A stretch of 23,330 bases of DNA. It comes from Oscillospiraceae bacterium. GTDB lineage: Bacteria > Bacillota > Clostridia > Oscillospirales > Oscillospiraceae. Within the stretch, counting starts at the first letter, position 1, and each line of letters opens with the position of its first letter. Of this stretch, positions 15,542 through 23,182 are shown one piece after another. The stretch lies in contig JAHHSF010000004.1 of assembly GCA_020025375.1 (NCBI GenBank), forward strand, positions 1 through 23,330. Direction: 5' to 3'. The notes beneath the pieces are model-generated. The model was not told where the DNA came from and made no database searches. It saw only the letters and a list, made by a program, of their open reading frames with translations. The translations under genes were made by a program, and so were the position numbers.

Positions 15542-16396
15542 TCAATCAAAGGCCAGGGGGAAGTAGCTTTTCCCCAAAACCTTTTCGGTGGGCGGAATCC
15601 GCTTCGCCATGCCGAAGACCCGGCGCTCCATCCCGGGAAGCTCCCCCTTTCCAGCCGGACACCGGACCCGGCAGGTGGCGGTCCCGGGAAACCGGGCGGC
15701 CAGAGCGGACACGGCGGCGGCTTGCCATCCGGCGGGGGCCAAGAGCTCCCGCAAATCCAGCAGCTCCTTCCACCGCTCCACCACGGCGCAGGCCGGGCCG
15801 CCGGGGGTGTCGATCCGGAAGAGGCCGCCCCCATTCAGGGCGGACACGGTGGTCTGATAGTCCAGATAGGCCGGAGGATAGACGGCGTGGGCCGTCCCCG
15901 CCAGGAGGGCCTCCCGCAGAGCAAAATAGGCGGACCCATCCACCTGCTTCACGGGCAGGGCCTGGGGCGGAGGGGTGGGACAGGTCCCCTCGTCCATAGG
16001 ATGGCAGGGCTGAAAATCGGACCGGGCGAAAAATTTCTGCAGGGATTCCTCGGCGGGCACGGTGCTCAGGAAGGGAATTCCCCGGCCCTGGAGATAGAAG
16101 TCGGCGTATTTCAGGAGAAACCCGGCATAACCCCGCCCCCGCACCGCTGGGTCGGTGGCCAGAGCATAGAGATAGGAAGCCTTGGTGGTCCCCCCATCCC
16201 CCCAGCGGTGCTCACAGTCGAACAGGGCCAGCATGGAGCGGACCCCGCCCTCGTCCCGGAGCACCAACACCTTTTGCGGGGAGTATTGGTTTACATAATA
16301 ATTTTCCACATATTCGTCGGTGTCCCCAAACACGGTCTGCCACAGGGCCTTGCAGGCGGCCCAATCCTCTGGGCGGGAGGGATTCATCTCCAGCAT
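15542..16396 (-). CDS. GNAT family N-acetyltransferase
   Basis: This 284-residue protein has an N-terminal GNAT domain that transfers an acyl group from acyl-CoA. The acyl-CoA loop is seen as LATDPAVRGRGYAGFLL (79-95), with the RGRGYA pyrophosphate-binding motif; the beta strand before it is KASYLYAL. The C-terminal part, about residues 130-284, resembles the second domain of larger GNAT proteins (Eis-like layout), but I cannot name a substrate. Three starts are possible. ATG 16396 is chosen because AAGGAG lies 8 bp upstream; GTG 16405 overlaps that site. It begins 5 bp after the stop of the DUF2156 gene and forms a two-gene operon with it. Confidence 0.85.
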   Translation of the reverse strand: MLEMNPSRPEDWAACKALWQTVFGDTDEYVENYYVNQYSPQKVLVLRDEGGVRSMLALFDCEHRWGDGGTTKASYLYALATDPAVRGRGYAGFLLKYADFYLQGRGIPFLSTVPAEESLQKFFARSDFQPCHPMDEGTCPTPPPQALPVKQVDGSAYFALREALLAGTAHAVYPPAYLDYQTTVSALNGGGLFRIDTPGGPACAVVERWKELLDLRELLAPAGWQAAAVSALAARFPGTATCRVRCPAGKGELPGMERRVFGMAKRIPPTEKVLGKSYFPLAFD

Positions 16397-16401
16397 GGGA
16401 C

Positions 16402-17307
16402 TCACTCCTTGGCGATGGCGATATATTTCTCTACCATGAGGTCTGGATAATAAGATTCCTTGGCCTTTCTCAGCCCCTCCAGTCCCATGTCGTCCTCCCG
16501 GTTCAGGTAGCGGACAGAGGGGTACTTCTCATGGATGAGGCGAGCAAACTCCCGGGCAACCATGGGATAGGCTCCCTGAAGCTCGCCGTAGGCCTTTTCA
16601 AAATTCACGTTGTAGGTGTCTGGGGAAAGGAGGCTCCCCATGGTAAAGGCCACCACCTCGCCGTACACCCGAAGGACACCGCCGTCCATGCCCAACGTCT
16701 CAAAGTTCTCGGTGGCGGACTGAAAGGCGTGGGTCTCGGCGGAGGCATCGGCCTCCTCTTCCCGTTCCCGGGCCTGAAGCCGCCACTGCTCGTCCATCTC
16801 CCGGCACTCATCCAACTGGTCCCGGGTCAGGGGCTGAAAGGTCCAGTTCCCCTCGTTGTTCTCCAAAAAGCGGTTAATGTGGTTGCGCTTGCCGTGAAGC
16901 TTTTTCCCAGCCAGGGTACACATTTTTTCAATGTCATAGCAGTAGTCAAAGCTGTCCCGGTTGGCTGTTATGGTAAACCGGCCGGGATACCACGCCTCCA
17001 GCTTGGTGGCGTCCTCCGCCGTCACAGCCGCCAGACGGAGCGGACAGCCCCGCTCCGCCGCCACGGCGGTCAGTGTCTCCAGGGCAGTCTGCTCGTCGCC
17101 CATACCCACCGGCCACAGGTAACTGCCGCAGAGGCCCTTGAGCTGGGTGAGGAGAAAGCCTTCCCACCGGGCAATCTTCACCCCGTAGGCCTCGCTCCAA
17201 CCCAGGATGTTGGTAAAATTATAGTCGCAGGCCCGGCGGGGGGCGGCAGCCAGGCAGGCCCGGGCCCAGTCCAGGTCGTTGATGCTGGGAATGTGGAATT
17301 CGATCAT
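16402..17307 (-). CDS. DUF2156 (LPG_synthase_C-type) domain protein
   Basis: This 301-residue soluble protein belongs to the DUF2156 family, which shares the GNAT-like fold of the catalytic domain of phosphatidylglycerol lysyltransferase (MprF). Recognisable segments are DYNFTNILGW (28-37), YDIEKMCTLAGKKLHGKRNHINRF (split here as 124-133 and 134-147), FTMGSLLS (221-228), and NREDDMGLEGLRKAKESYYP (269-288). There is no membrane region, unlike full MprF, so it is a stand-alone aminoacyl- or acyl-transferase-like protein of unknown substrate. AAGGA precedes the ATG at 17307. It is coupled to a GNAT gene, so two acyltransferase-like proteins may act on one pathway (inference). Confidence 0.88.
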   Translation of the reverse strand: MIEFHIPSINDLDWARACLAAAPRRACDYNFTNILGWSEAYGVKIARWEGFLLTQLKGLCGSYLWPVGMGDEQTALETLTAVAAERGCPLRLAAVTAEDATKLEAWYPGRFTITANRDSFDYCYDIEKMCTLAGKKLHGKRNHINRFLENNEGNWTFQPLTRDQLDECREMDEQWRLQAREREEEADASAETHAFQSATENFETLGMDGGVLRVYGEVVAFTMGSLLSPDTYNVNFEKAYGELQGAYPMVAREFARLIHEKYPSVRYLNREDDMGLEGLRKAKESYYPDLMVEKYIAIAKE

Positions 17308-17347
17308 CTTGTATGATTCCTTCTTTTCGCATGTTTTAAGATTCTAT

Positions 17348-17376
17348 ATTATATCATGTTGCCCCCAAAAAAACAA
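17348..17376 (-). promoter_or_regulatory. Extended -10 promoter of the DUF2156-GNAT operon
   Basis: On the minus strand, TTGTTT (17371-17376) and a perfect TATAAT (17348-17353) are 17 bp apart, with a TGn extension just before the -10. It lies about 40 bp before the ATG at 17307. Confidence 0.75.
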
Positions 17377-17415
17377 GAAAAACCCCCATTCTCACGATCC
17401 CTTCGCGCTTCTGCA

Positions 17416-18198
17416 TCAATTGGAATACCGGGCCAAAAACTGCTTTGTCCGCTCCTCTCTGGGGTTGCCAAAGACCTGCTCGGGGGAACCCTCCTCCACC
17501 ACCACGCCGCCGTCCATAAAGAGAACCTGGTCGGCCACGTCCCGGGCGAAGGCCATCTCGTGGGTGACAATGACCATGGTGGTGTCCTGATCGGCCAGCT
17601 CCCGCAGGACCCGCAGGACCTCCCCGGTGAGCTCCGGGTCCAGGGCCGAGGTGGGCTCGTCAAAGCAGAGAATGTCCGGCTTCAGGGCCAGGGCCCGGGC
17701 GATGGCCACCCGCTGTTGCTGGCCGCCCGAAAGCTGGTGAGGATAGTGGTCGGCCCGCTGGGACAGACCCATCTGGTCCAGAAGGGCCCTGCCCTGCTCC
17801 TCCAGCTCCGCGAAAATGGCCTTTTTATTTTGCTTGAAATCAGGCCGCTCCTTTGCCAGGAGCTGACCGGCCAGGGTCACGTTTTGAAGGGCGGTGTACT
17901 GGGGAAAGAGGTTAAACCCCTGAAATACCAGACCGAAGTGGAGACGCTTTTTCCGCACCTCCTTTTCGCTCTGGGTGGCGGGGTCGGCGGCGGACCAGAG
18001 GGTCTGGCCGGAGACCACGATGCTCCCGGCATCCGGGGTCTCCAAAAAGTTGAGGCACCGCAGGAGGGTGGTCTTGCCGCTTCCCGAGGAGCCGATAATG
18101 GCCAGGGTGTGGCCGGGGTCCAGGGTAAAGGAGATGTCCTTCAGGACCTCGGTGTTGCCAAAGCGCTTGCCAAGGCCATTCACTTCCAAAATAGACAT
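17416..18198 (-). CDS. Polar amino-acid ABC transporter ATP-binding protein, importer 2
   Basis: This 260-residue GlnQ-type ATPase drives the second amino-acid importer. Motifs are Walker A GSSGSGKT (36-43), Q-loop Gln93 in LVFQGFNLFPQ, signature LSGGQ (156-160), Walker B ILCFDEP (176-182) and switch His213 in VTHEMAF. A slightly long loop after the Q-loop (KERPDFKQNKKAIFAELEEQ, about 116-135) distinguishes it from the importer 1 ATPase, so the two are not recent copies. The ATG at 18198 follows the permease stop by 13 bp, with GGGGGA upstream. It is the last gene of the set; no clear terminator follows, only a T-rich stretch. Confidence 0.93.
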   Translation of the reverse strand: MSILEVNGLGKRFGNTEVLKDISFTLDPGHTLAIIGSSGSGKTTLLRCLNFLETPDAGSIVVSGQTLWSAADPATQSEKEVRKKRLHFGLVFQGFNLFPQYTALQNVTLAGQLLAKERPDFKQNKKAIFAELEEQGRALLDQMGLSQRADHYPHQLSGGQQQRVAIARALALKPDILCFDEPTSALDPELTGEVLRVLRELADQDTTMVIVTHEMAFARDVADQVLFMDGGVVVEEGSPEQVFGNPREERTKQFLARYSN

Positions 18199-18211
18199 AT
18201 TTTGTTCCCCC

Positions 18212-18859
18212 TTATACCTTAAAATAGTCCAGCTTCTTCTCGCACCGGCTGAGGAGCAGAGTGACCACGCCGTTGAAGATGAGGAAGAAAACGCCGGTGT
18301 AGAAGAGCGGCCAGATCATGGCCTTGTTACCGAATTCCTTGGCCATCATGATAATCTCCTTGACCATGATGAAGTTGGCCAGGGAGGTGTCCTTCACCAG
18401 GGTAATGACCTCGTTGCCGATGGGGGGCACGATGCGCTTAATCACCTGGAGGAGGGTGACCCGGAGGAAGATCTGGCCCCGGGTCATGCCCAGGACCTGG
18501 CCTGCCTCCTGTTGGCCGGCGGGGACCCCCTGGATGCCGCCCCGGAAGATCTCGGAGAAGTAGGCGGCGTAGTTGAGGATGAAGGCCAGGCTGGCCGCTA
18601 CCATCTTGGGCAGATTGTAAGCCGGACCCCAGACAATACCGGGCAGGTAGTAGACGATGGCCAACTGGAGCATGAGTGGGGTGGAGCGCATGATATACAC
18701 GAAAAACCGGGAGACCCAGCTCAGGGGCTTCCACCGGCTCATGGAGCCGAAGGCCACCACCAGCCCCAGGGGCAGGGAGAGAATCAGCGTGATGAGAAAG
18801 AGCTGGCAGTTGAGCGCAAAGCTCTCCAGCAGCATTTTGGTGACCGTCATAAAGCTCAT
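18212..18859 (-). CDS. Polar amino-acid ABC transporter permease, importer 2
   Basis: This 215-residue inner-membrane permease of the HisM/GlnP family has membrane segments near residues 16-38, 52-73, 86-102 and 175-200. MRSTPLMLQL (57-66) and the EAA loop EAGQVLGMTRGQ onward (118-150, ending IVPPIGNE) are family marks. The ATG at 18859 (MSFMTVTK) is chosen for GGAGG 7 bp upstream; the open frame extends to 18931 but runs through the intercistronic stem-loop and lacks a ribosome site. It pairs with the ATPase gene 13 bp downstream and the binding-protein gene upstream. Length is typical. Confidence 0.94.
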   Translation of the reverse strand: MSFMTVTKMLLESFALNCQLFLITLILSLPLGLVVAFGSMSRWKPLSWVSRFFVYIMRSTPLMLQLAIVYYLPGIVWGPAYNLPKMVAASLAFILNYAAYFSEIFRGGIQGVPAGQQEAGQVLGMTRGQIFLRVTLLQVIKRIVPPIGNEVITLVKDTSLANFIMVKEIIMMAKEFGNKAMIWPLFYTGVFFLIFNGVVTLLLSRCEKKLDYFKV

Positions 18860-18900
18860 GGGTCTGCCTCCAATATCAAGATTTCGTTCGGTGGACAGGC

Positions 18901-18933
18901 CGGTGCCCCCCGGTTCTCCGCCGGGGGGCATCG
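18901..18933 (-). promoter_or_regulatory. Intercistronic stem-loop between binding-protein and permease genes
   Basis: A GC-rich 13-bp stem with one G-U pair (18901-18913 with 18921-18933) and a 7-nt loop stands 13 bp after the binding-protein stop. It has no U-run on the minus strand. It occupies the same place as the stem-loop in importer 1. Confidence 0.6.
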
Positions 18934-18946
18934 GTTTGATTTTATA

Positions 18947-19897
18947 TTACTGGTTGGCCAGGAGCAGTTCGCCCAGGTCGTACTTGACGGCGATCTGGTT
19001 CAGGGTGCCATCGTCGATGAGGGCCTGCATGGCCTTGTTGAACAGGGGGACGATGTCGCTCCCCTTGCGGAAGCCCACGCCATACTCCTCCACGGAGAGC
19101 TGGAGGTCGGGGATAACCATTAGGTCGGAATAGTTGCCCGTACCCACCATGGCGCCCGCCAGCACGAAGTCCAGCACACAGGCGTCGGCGCCACCGGCCT
19201 TGACCTCCAGAAGGGCCGAGGTCTGCTTATCCACAGAGGTGTAGGGGGCCTTGCTCAGGTTCTCATCGCCCTGGATGGCGGCTTCGCCGGCGGAGCCGGC
19301 TTCGGCCTGGAGATCGGCCTCCACAAGGTCGGCAGTGGTCTTATACTTGTCGGCGTCGGCGGTGCGGATGACCACGACCTGATAGTTCTTGATGTAGGGA
19401 TCGCCGATGGCAAGGGCCTCCTGAAGCTCGGGGGTGATGGTCATGCCGTTCCAGATGCAGTCGATGCGCTTGGACTCCAGCTCCATGGTCTTGGAGTCCC
19501 AGTTGATCTCCACGAACTCGGGGGTGAGGGCCAGCTTCTCGCACACGGCGGTAGCGAACTCGGTCTCAAACCCCACAAACTCGCCGCTCTCATTGGTGTA
19601 ATTCATGGGGGCAAAGTCAGTGTAGCCAATTTTCAGGGTGCCGGTGTCCTTCACATACTCCAGGTCGCTGGGCGCGGCGGGAGCGGGAGGCTCGCTGGTC
19701 TTGGATTGGTCTTGGGGGGCAAAGTCTGTGTAGCCAATTTTCGGGGTGCCGGTGTCCTTCACATACTCCAGGTCGCTGGGCGCGGCGGGAGCGGATGGAT
19801 CGCTGGTCTTGGATTGGTCTTGGGGGGCATCGCCGCCACAGGCGGACAGAGAGAGGGTCAGGGCCAGGGAGAGGCCCAGAGCAAGCAGCTTTTTCAT
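18947..19897 (-). CDS. Polar amino-acid ABC transporter substrate-binding lipoprotein, importer 2, with internal tandem duplication
   Basis: This 316-residue solute-binding lipoprotein of family 3 has the lipobox LSAC, with Cys20 as anchor. Residues 24-59 and 60-95 are near-identical copies of a 36-residue unit made of the acidic linker plus the first strand of the ligand domain (ending IGYTDF). Only the second copy runs on into APMNYTNESGEFVGFE, the proper family sequence. The first copy has Pro52 where the second has Leu88 in that strand, so it is probably an unstructured spacer. The rest is normal (SKRIDCIWNGMT, GDPYIKNYQVVV, VEEYGVGFRKGSD). AAGGAGG lies 7 bp before the ATG at 19897. It is first in the operon; the ligand is unknown. 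Confidence 0.94.
   Translation of the reverse strand: MKKLLALGLSLALTLSLSACGGDAPQDQSKTSDPSAPAAPSDLEYVKDTGTPKIGYTDFAPQDQSKTSEPPAPAAPSDLEYVKDTGTLKIGYTDFAPMNYTNESGEFVGFETEFATAVCEKLALTPEFVEINWDSKTMELESKRIDCIWNGMTITPELQEALAIGDPYIKNYQVVVIRTADADKYKTTADLVEADLQAEAGSAGEAAIQGDENLSKAPYTSVDKQTSALLEVKAGGADACVLDFVLAGAMVGTGNYSDLMVIPDLQLSVEEYGVGFRKGSDIVPLFNKAMQALIDDGTLNQIAVKYDLGELLLANQ
19613..19828 (-). repeat. 108-bp in-frame tandem duplication inside the binding-protein gene
   Basis: Units 19721-19828 and 19613-19720 differ at 5 of 108 positions. Two changes are silent and three alter residues (Asp/Glu, Ser/Pro, Pro/Leu). Both the start of the first unit and the sequence after the second begin GCCCCC on the coding strand, a 6-bp microhomology that could have seeded the duplication. 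Confidence 0.96.
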
Positions 19898-19958
19898 TGT
19901 ATTTCCTCCTTGTAGTTGGCTGAATATGATGCGGACCGTTTCTCTTTTATGATTTACC

Positions 19959-19987
19959 ATATTAGCACGCTAAAGAGATAAGGTCAA
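19959..19987 (-). promoter_or_regulatory. Promoter of amino-acid importer 2 operon, with a palindrome
   Basis: On the minus strand, TTGACC (19982-19987) and TAATAT (19959-19964) are 17 bp apart. The 12-bp palindrome TTAGC-AC-GCTAA (19962-19973) overlaps the -10 and the spacer and is a candidate operator. The divergent folT promoter starts 13 bp beyond the -35. Confidence 0.72.
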
Positions 19988-20000
19988 GAGGAAATTTCGC

Positions 20001-20029
20001 TTTATTTTTGTCGAGGGGTGTGGTATGAT
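20001..20029 (+). promoter_or_regulatory. Extended -10 promoter of folT
   Basis: TATGAT (20024-20029) has a TGn extension (20021-20023); a weak TTTATT (20001-20006) stands 17 bp upstream. The leader to the ATG at 20060 is only about 25 nt, too short for a tetrahydrofolate riboswitch. Confidence 0.6.
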
Positions 20030-20059
20030 GAATCCGAATTTTTCATAGGAGGTGAGCCC

Positions 20060-20569
20060 ATGAAAAACAAATGGGCAAAAGTAGCTGTTTTGATACGTTT
20101 GGCGCTTCTGATTGCGCTGGAGGTGGTGCTCAACCGATTTTTATCCATTTCTACCCCCCTGGTAAAGATCGGCTTTGCGTTCGTGCCCCTGGCGATGGCG
20201 GGTATCCTCTACGGCCCGAAGGGCGGTATGGTGGTGGGCGGCGTGGCCGACTTTCTGGGGGCTGTTCTCTTCCCCATCGGGCCCTATCACCCCGGCTTCA
20301 CCCTGGTGGCCATTTTGAAGGGACTGGTGTGGGGTGTAGCCCTCCAGGACGGCGGCTGTGAGAAGCTGGGGCGGATCACTGTGGCCGGCCTCATCAGTGG
20401 TGTGGTGCTGAGCCTGGGGCTGAACACCATCTGGATCCATCAGCTCTACGGGACCCCTGTTTTGGCCCTCCTGGGTACACGGGCCGTGCAGGAGCTGTTG
20501 GTGGTCCCCCTGCAGATCGTGGTGATTCGCCTCATGGGAGCCCCCGCTATTCGGAGGGTCCTGGCCTGA
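20060..20569 (+). CDS. folT: Folate-family ECF transporter S component (FolT)
   Basis: This 169-residue membrane protein is the substrate-binding S component that captures folate and docks with a shared ECF energy module (EcfT, EcfA1, EcfA2), not found in this window. It is very hydrophobic, with about six membrane segments. Family marks are LEVVLNRFLSI (20-30), TPLVKIGFAFVP (32-43), GILYGPKGG (48-56), ADFLGAVLFPIGPYHPGFT (63-81) and LNTIWI (121-126). The ATG at 20060 follows AGGAGG by 7 bp; the 14-residue upstream extension has no ribosome site. The stop overlaps the start of the HEYFH lipoprotein gene (TGATG), so both are translated from one mRNA. Confidence 0.93.
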   Translation: MKNKWAKVAVLIRLALLIALEVVLNRFLSISTPLVKIGFAFVPLAMAGILYGPKGGMVVGGVADFLGAVLFPIGPYHPGFTLVAILKGLVWGVALQDGGCEKLGRITVAGLISGVVLSLGLNTIWIHQLYGTPVLALLGTRAVQELLVVPLQIVVIRLMGAPAIRRVLA

Positions 20570-21591
20570 TGAAGAGGCGGCTCCCGGCCATGCTCCTGCT
20601 CCTGGCCCTGCTGGGCGGGTGCGCTCCCGTGCCTTCCGGCTCCGGGCCGGAGGAAGAGGCAGTGGACCGCCTTCTGGACGTTCAGCTGGGGGAGCTGGCC
20701 CCCCTTGTTACCCCGGAGGAGCGGCAGGCCGCCCGGGACCTTCTGGCAGAGCTACTGCCCGTCCGGCGCCAACGGCTGGAGCGGGAGGAGTATGAAAAAA
20801 GCACCACCGAGGCACGGCTGATTCGGGAGCTCAACGCCCTGTATGATGCCTATACGGTGACCTACCTCAACCCGGATAACGAGGATTTTGGTTACGAGAA
20901 TCCGCCCTGGAAGACGGTAGCCAGGTACGATATCCTGGAGGATGGGACCCTCACCCCTACCCGGCCCCAGGCCGCGCGGGCTCCTGAGGAGCCAGAGCTT
21001 TTTGCCCTGTGGGAGCAGATTCAGGACTGGCTGCCGGAGGATGCCTTTGACCGCTTTGAGCAACTCACCTTTTTCACAGACGGGGAATACGAGACCCTGG
21101 CCTACGCCGCTCCCCTGGACGGCAAGGGGGAGAGCTGGGAGTTCGGGGTGGACCCGGTGGATTCTCAGGACGGCGCTTTTTTTCTGGAGACCGTTCTCCA
21201 CGAATATTTCCACTCGGTCACCCTGAACGAGGAGCAGGTGACGTATACGAACCGGCAGACGGTGGATACCTATAACGAACCCGGCATGGTGGCCCTGTCT
21301 GGCTCTTACCTGGACGACTTCTACCAGGAATTCTGGACCGACTATCTGGACGATTGCCTCGCCAGCGAGGATACCTACAACTTCTTCCTCCGCCATGAGG
21401 AGGACTTCGTCACCCCCTACGCCTCCACCGACCCGTCGGAGGACATTTGTGAAAGCCTTACCTATTTTGTCCTTTGGCCCGAACAGGAAGGGGACGGGGT
21501 GTGGGAGCGGAAGCTCCGGTTTTTTGAGGCGTACCCGGAGCTGGTGGGCTTCCGCCGGACCGTGCGGGAAAATCTGGGGCTGGAAGAATGA
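20569..21591 (+). CDS. Lipoprotein with HEYFH (HExxH) zinc-metallopeptidase motif
   Basis: This 340-residue protein is of no family I can name. The signal peptide MKRRLPAMLLLLALLGGC has a lipobox with Cys18. A charged, probably helical region (about 28-95) follows. Residues 207-220 contain HEYFH (211-215), the zinc site and catalytic Glu of HExxH metallopeptidases; 80 residues later SEDICESL (290-297) offers Glu291 or Glu295 as a third ligand, as in gluzincins. It should sit on the outer face of the membrane. It starts within the folT stop (TGATG), with GGAGG 12 bp upstream, and is followed by a strong terminator. Protease activity and any link with folate are inference. It could also be an inactive binding protein. 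Confidence 0.8.
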   Translation: MKRRLPAMLLLLALLGGCAPVPSGSGPEEEAVDRLLDVQLGELAPLVTPEERQAARDLLAELLPVRRQRLEREEYEKSTTEARLIRELNALYDAYTVTYLNPDNEDFGYENPPWKTVARYDILEDGTLTPTRPQAARAPEEPELFALWEQIQDWLPEDAFDRFEQLTFFTDGEYETLAYAAPLDGKGESWEFGVDPVDSQDGAFFLETVLHEYFHSVTLNEEQVTYTNRQTVDTYNEPGMVALSGSYLDDFYQEFWTDYLDDCLASEDTYNFFLRHEEDFVTPYASTDPSEDICESLTYFVLWPEQEGDGVWERKLRFFEAYPELVGFRRTVRENLGLEE

Positions 21592-21626
21592 AAAAGCTGG
21601 ACTTGCGGAAGCAAGTCCAGCTTTTT
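21591..21626. terminator. Bidirectional intrinsic terminator between lipoprotein and MATE genes
   Basis: A perfect 16-bp stem (21591-21606 with 21611-21626) has a GGAA tetraloop, an A-run on one side and TTTTT on the other. It starts in the last base of the lipoprotein stop codon and lies 12 bp from the MATE stop, serving both convergent genes. Confidence 0.95.
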
Positions 21627-21638
21627 GTCCTTATAGCT

Positions 21639-23018
21639 TCATCGCGGTGTGGCGGCCCCCTCCACGGCGGCGATTCTGCGCCGGAGCCAGCTGCCCTTGA
21701 AGTAGTAGACCACGAAGCAGAGGGAAGTGATGGTCCAGGTGAGGGGGTAGCTGAACATGACGGTGGTAAGCTCGGGCCGCAGGGGGACCACAAAGGTGAT
21801 CCAAATCACCCGCAGGGCGCAGACCCCAAGGCAGGTGAGGACGGTGGGCACAAAGGAATCCCCGCATCCCCGGAGGACACCGGAGAAGTTCTCAATGCAG
21901 ATATACGTAAAGTAGTATGGAACCAGGAAGGCAATCATGTCAAGACAGCATTCCACCACGCCGGGGTCGTTGTTGAACAGGAGGACCAGCGGGCGGCCCA
22001 GAGGGCCCAGAAAGATGGCGCAACAGGCGGCGGTGAGGAGGAAGGTCATTCCCATGGAGACCGCCAGGCCCTTGTGGATGCGATCATATTTCTTGGCCCC
22101 GAAATTTTGCCCGCTGAAGGAGGTGACCGCCAGACTCATGGAGGAGACCGAAAGCCAGAAGATGGTATCCATCTTGCCGTAGACGGTCCAGGCGGCCACC
22201 GCGTCGGTATCGAACTTGTTGATGGCGGCCTGGATAATGAAATTGGAGAGGGCGTACATCGCCGACTGAAGTCCGGCGGGCAGGCCGATGCGGGCGATTT
22301 CCTCCAACTGCTCCCGGTCCAGAGCGAGGGCGCGGGGATAAAGGGTGTAGGGCGCACCGCCGGACTGGGTCAGGGAAAGGACCACCAGCACGGCGGAGAG
22401 GACCTGGGAGAGGACGGTGGCCAGGGCGGCCCCTGCCACCCCCATGTCGAAGGTGATGACGAAAAGCAGATCCAAGCCGATATTCAGGATGGAGGCGGCG
22501 ATGAGAAAGTAAAGGGGCCGCTTGGAATCTCCCACCGCCCGGAGGATGGCGGTGCCCATATTATAGAGGAGGGTGGGAATCATGCCGGTAAAGTAGACCC
22601 GGAGGTAAACCACCGCCTGTTCAAAAATATCTGCCGGGGTGTCAGAGATCCGAAGGACCCAGGGGGTAACGGCCATGCCCAGAACAGTAAAGGCCACCCC
22701 CGCCAGGAGGGAGAGGACCACAGCGGTATGGACGCAACGGTTGAGCTTGTCTCCGTTCCGGGAGCCGTAATATTGGGAAATGACTACCCCGGCCCCGCTG
22801 GCCAGGCCGGTGAAGAAGCCCACCAACAGATTTACAAAGGGGGCGGTGACCCCCACGGCGGCCAGAGCCTGCTTGCCTACCGCCTGGCCCACGATGATGG
22901 TGTCCACCGTGCTGTAAAACTGCTGAAAAAAGGTGCCGAAGAGGATAGGGAAAAAGAAGAGGAGGAGCTGTTTCCAGATGACCCCTTCCGTAATGCCGTT
23001 TTGTGGGGTTTCCGCCAT
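21639..23018 (-). CDS. MATE family efflux transporter
   Basis: This 459-residue inner-membrane antiporter of the multidrug and toxic-compound extrusion family exports drugs or metabolites using a Na+ or H+ gradient. It has about twelve membrane segments in two similar halves. Typical N-terminal marks are WKQLLLFFFPILFGTFFQQ and STVDTIIVGQAVG (about 16-50), then ALAAVGVTAPF and YYGSRNGDKLNR. The second half has GLPAGLQSAMYALSN and SFSGQNFGAKKYDR, also family features. The ATG at 23018 is chosen for AAAGGAGGG 7 bp upstream; an ATG at 23036 would make that site part of the gene. It is monocistronic, with its own promoter. Substrate cannot be predicted. Confidence 0.94.
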   Translation of the reverse strand: MAETPQNGITEGVIWKQLLLFFFPILFGTFFQQFYSTVDTIIVGQAVGKQALAAVGVTAPFVNLLVGFFTGLASGAGVVISQYYGSRNGDKLNRCVHTAVVLSLLAGVAFTVLGMAVTPWVLRISDTPADIFEQAVVYLRVYFTGMIPTLLYNMGTAILRAVGDSKRPLYFLIAASILNIGLDLLFVITFDMGVAGAALATVLSQVLSAVLVVLSLTQSGGAPYTLYPRALALDREQLEEIARIGLPAGLQSAMYALSNFIIQAAINKFDTDAVAAWTVYGKMDTIFWLSVSSMSLAVTSFSGQNFGAKKYDRIHKGLAVSMGMTFLLTAACCAIFLGPLGRPLVLLFNNDPGVVECCLDMIAFLVPYYFTYICIENFSGVLRGCGDSFVPTVLTCLGVCALRVIWITFVVPLRPELTTVMFSYPLTWTITSLCFVVYYFKGSWLRRRIAAVEGAATPR

Positions 23019-23058
23019 GGGAAGCCCTCCTTTCATAATGTAGTAAAGCCGCTTTGCT

Positions 23059-23087
23059 ATTGTAATCGCCGGACGGAGAAAAGGCAA
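23059..23087 (-). promoter_or_regulatory. Promoter of the MATE gene
   Basis: On the minus strand, TTGCCT (23082-23087) and TACAAT (23059-23064) are 17 bp apart, about 40 bp before the ATG at 23018. Confidence 0.65.
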
Positions 23088-23122
23088 GAGGATGGGCGGA
23101 CGTTTTTGACAAAAAACAATCC

Positions 23123-23151
23123 TTGACAGGAGGGCTGAAATGTGGTATTCT
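23123..23151 (+). promoter_or_regulatory. Strong promoter of the tRNA cluster
   Basis: A perfect TTGACA (23123-23128), 17-bp spacer and TATTCT (23146-23151) with a TGn extension lie about 32 bp before the tRNA-Leu gene. A second TTGACA at 23106-23111 has no matching -10. Confidence 0.8.
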
Positions 23152-23182
23152 ATTTAAGCACCAAATAAGAGCGTGCCTTGAT

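Noticed and set aside
19988..20059. Tetrahydrofolate riboswitch ahead of folT
   Set aside because: The leader between the extended -10 promoter and the ATG is about 25 nt, too short for the aptamer.
21588..23126. 512-codon plus-strand frame opposite the MATE gene
   Set aside because: It runs through a terminator hairpin and an opposing promoter, and has no recognisable domain.
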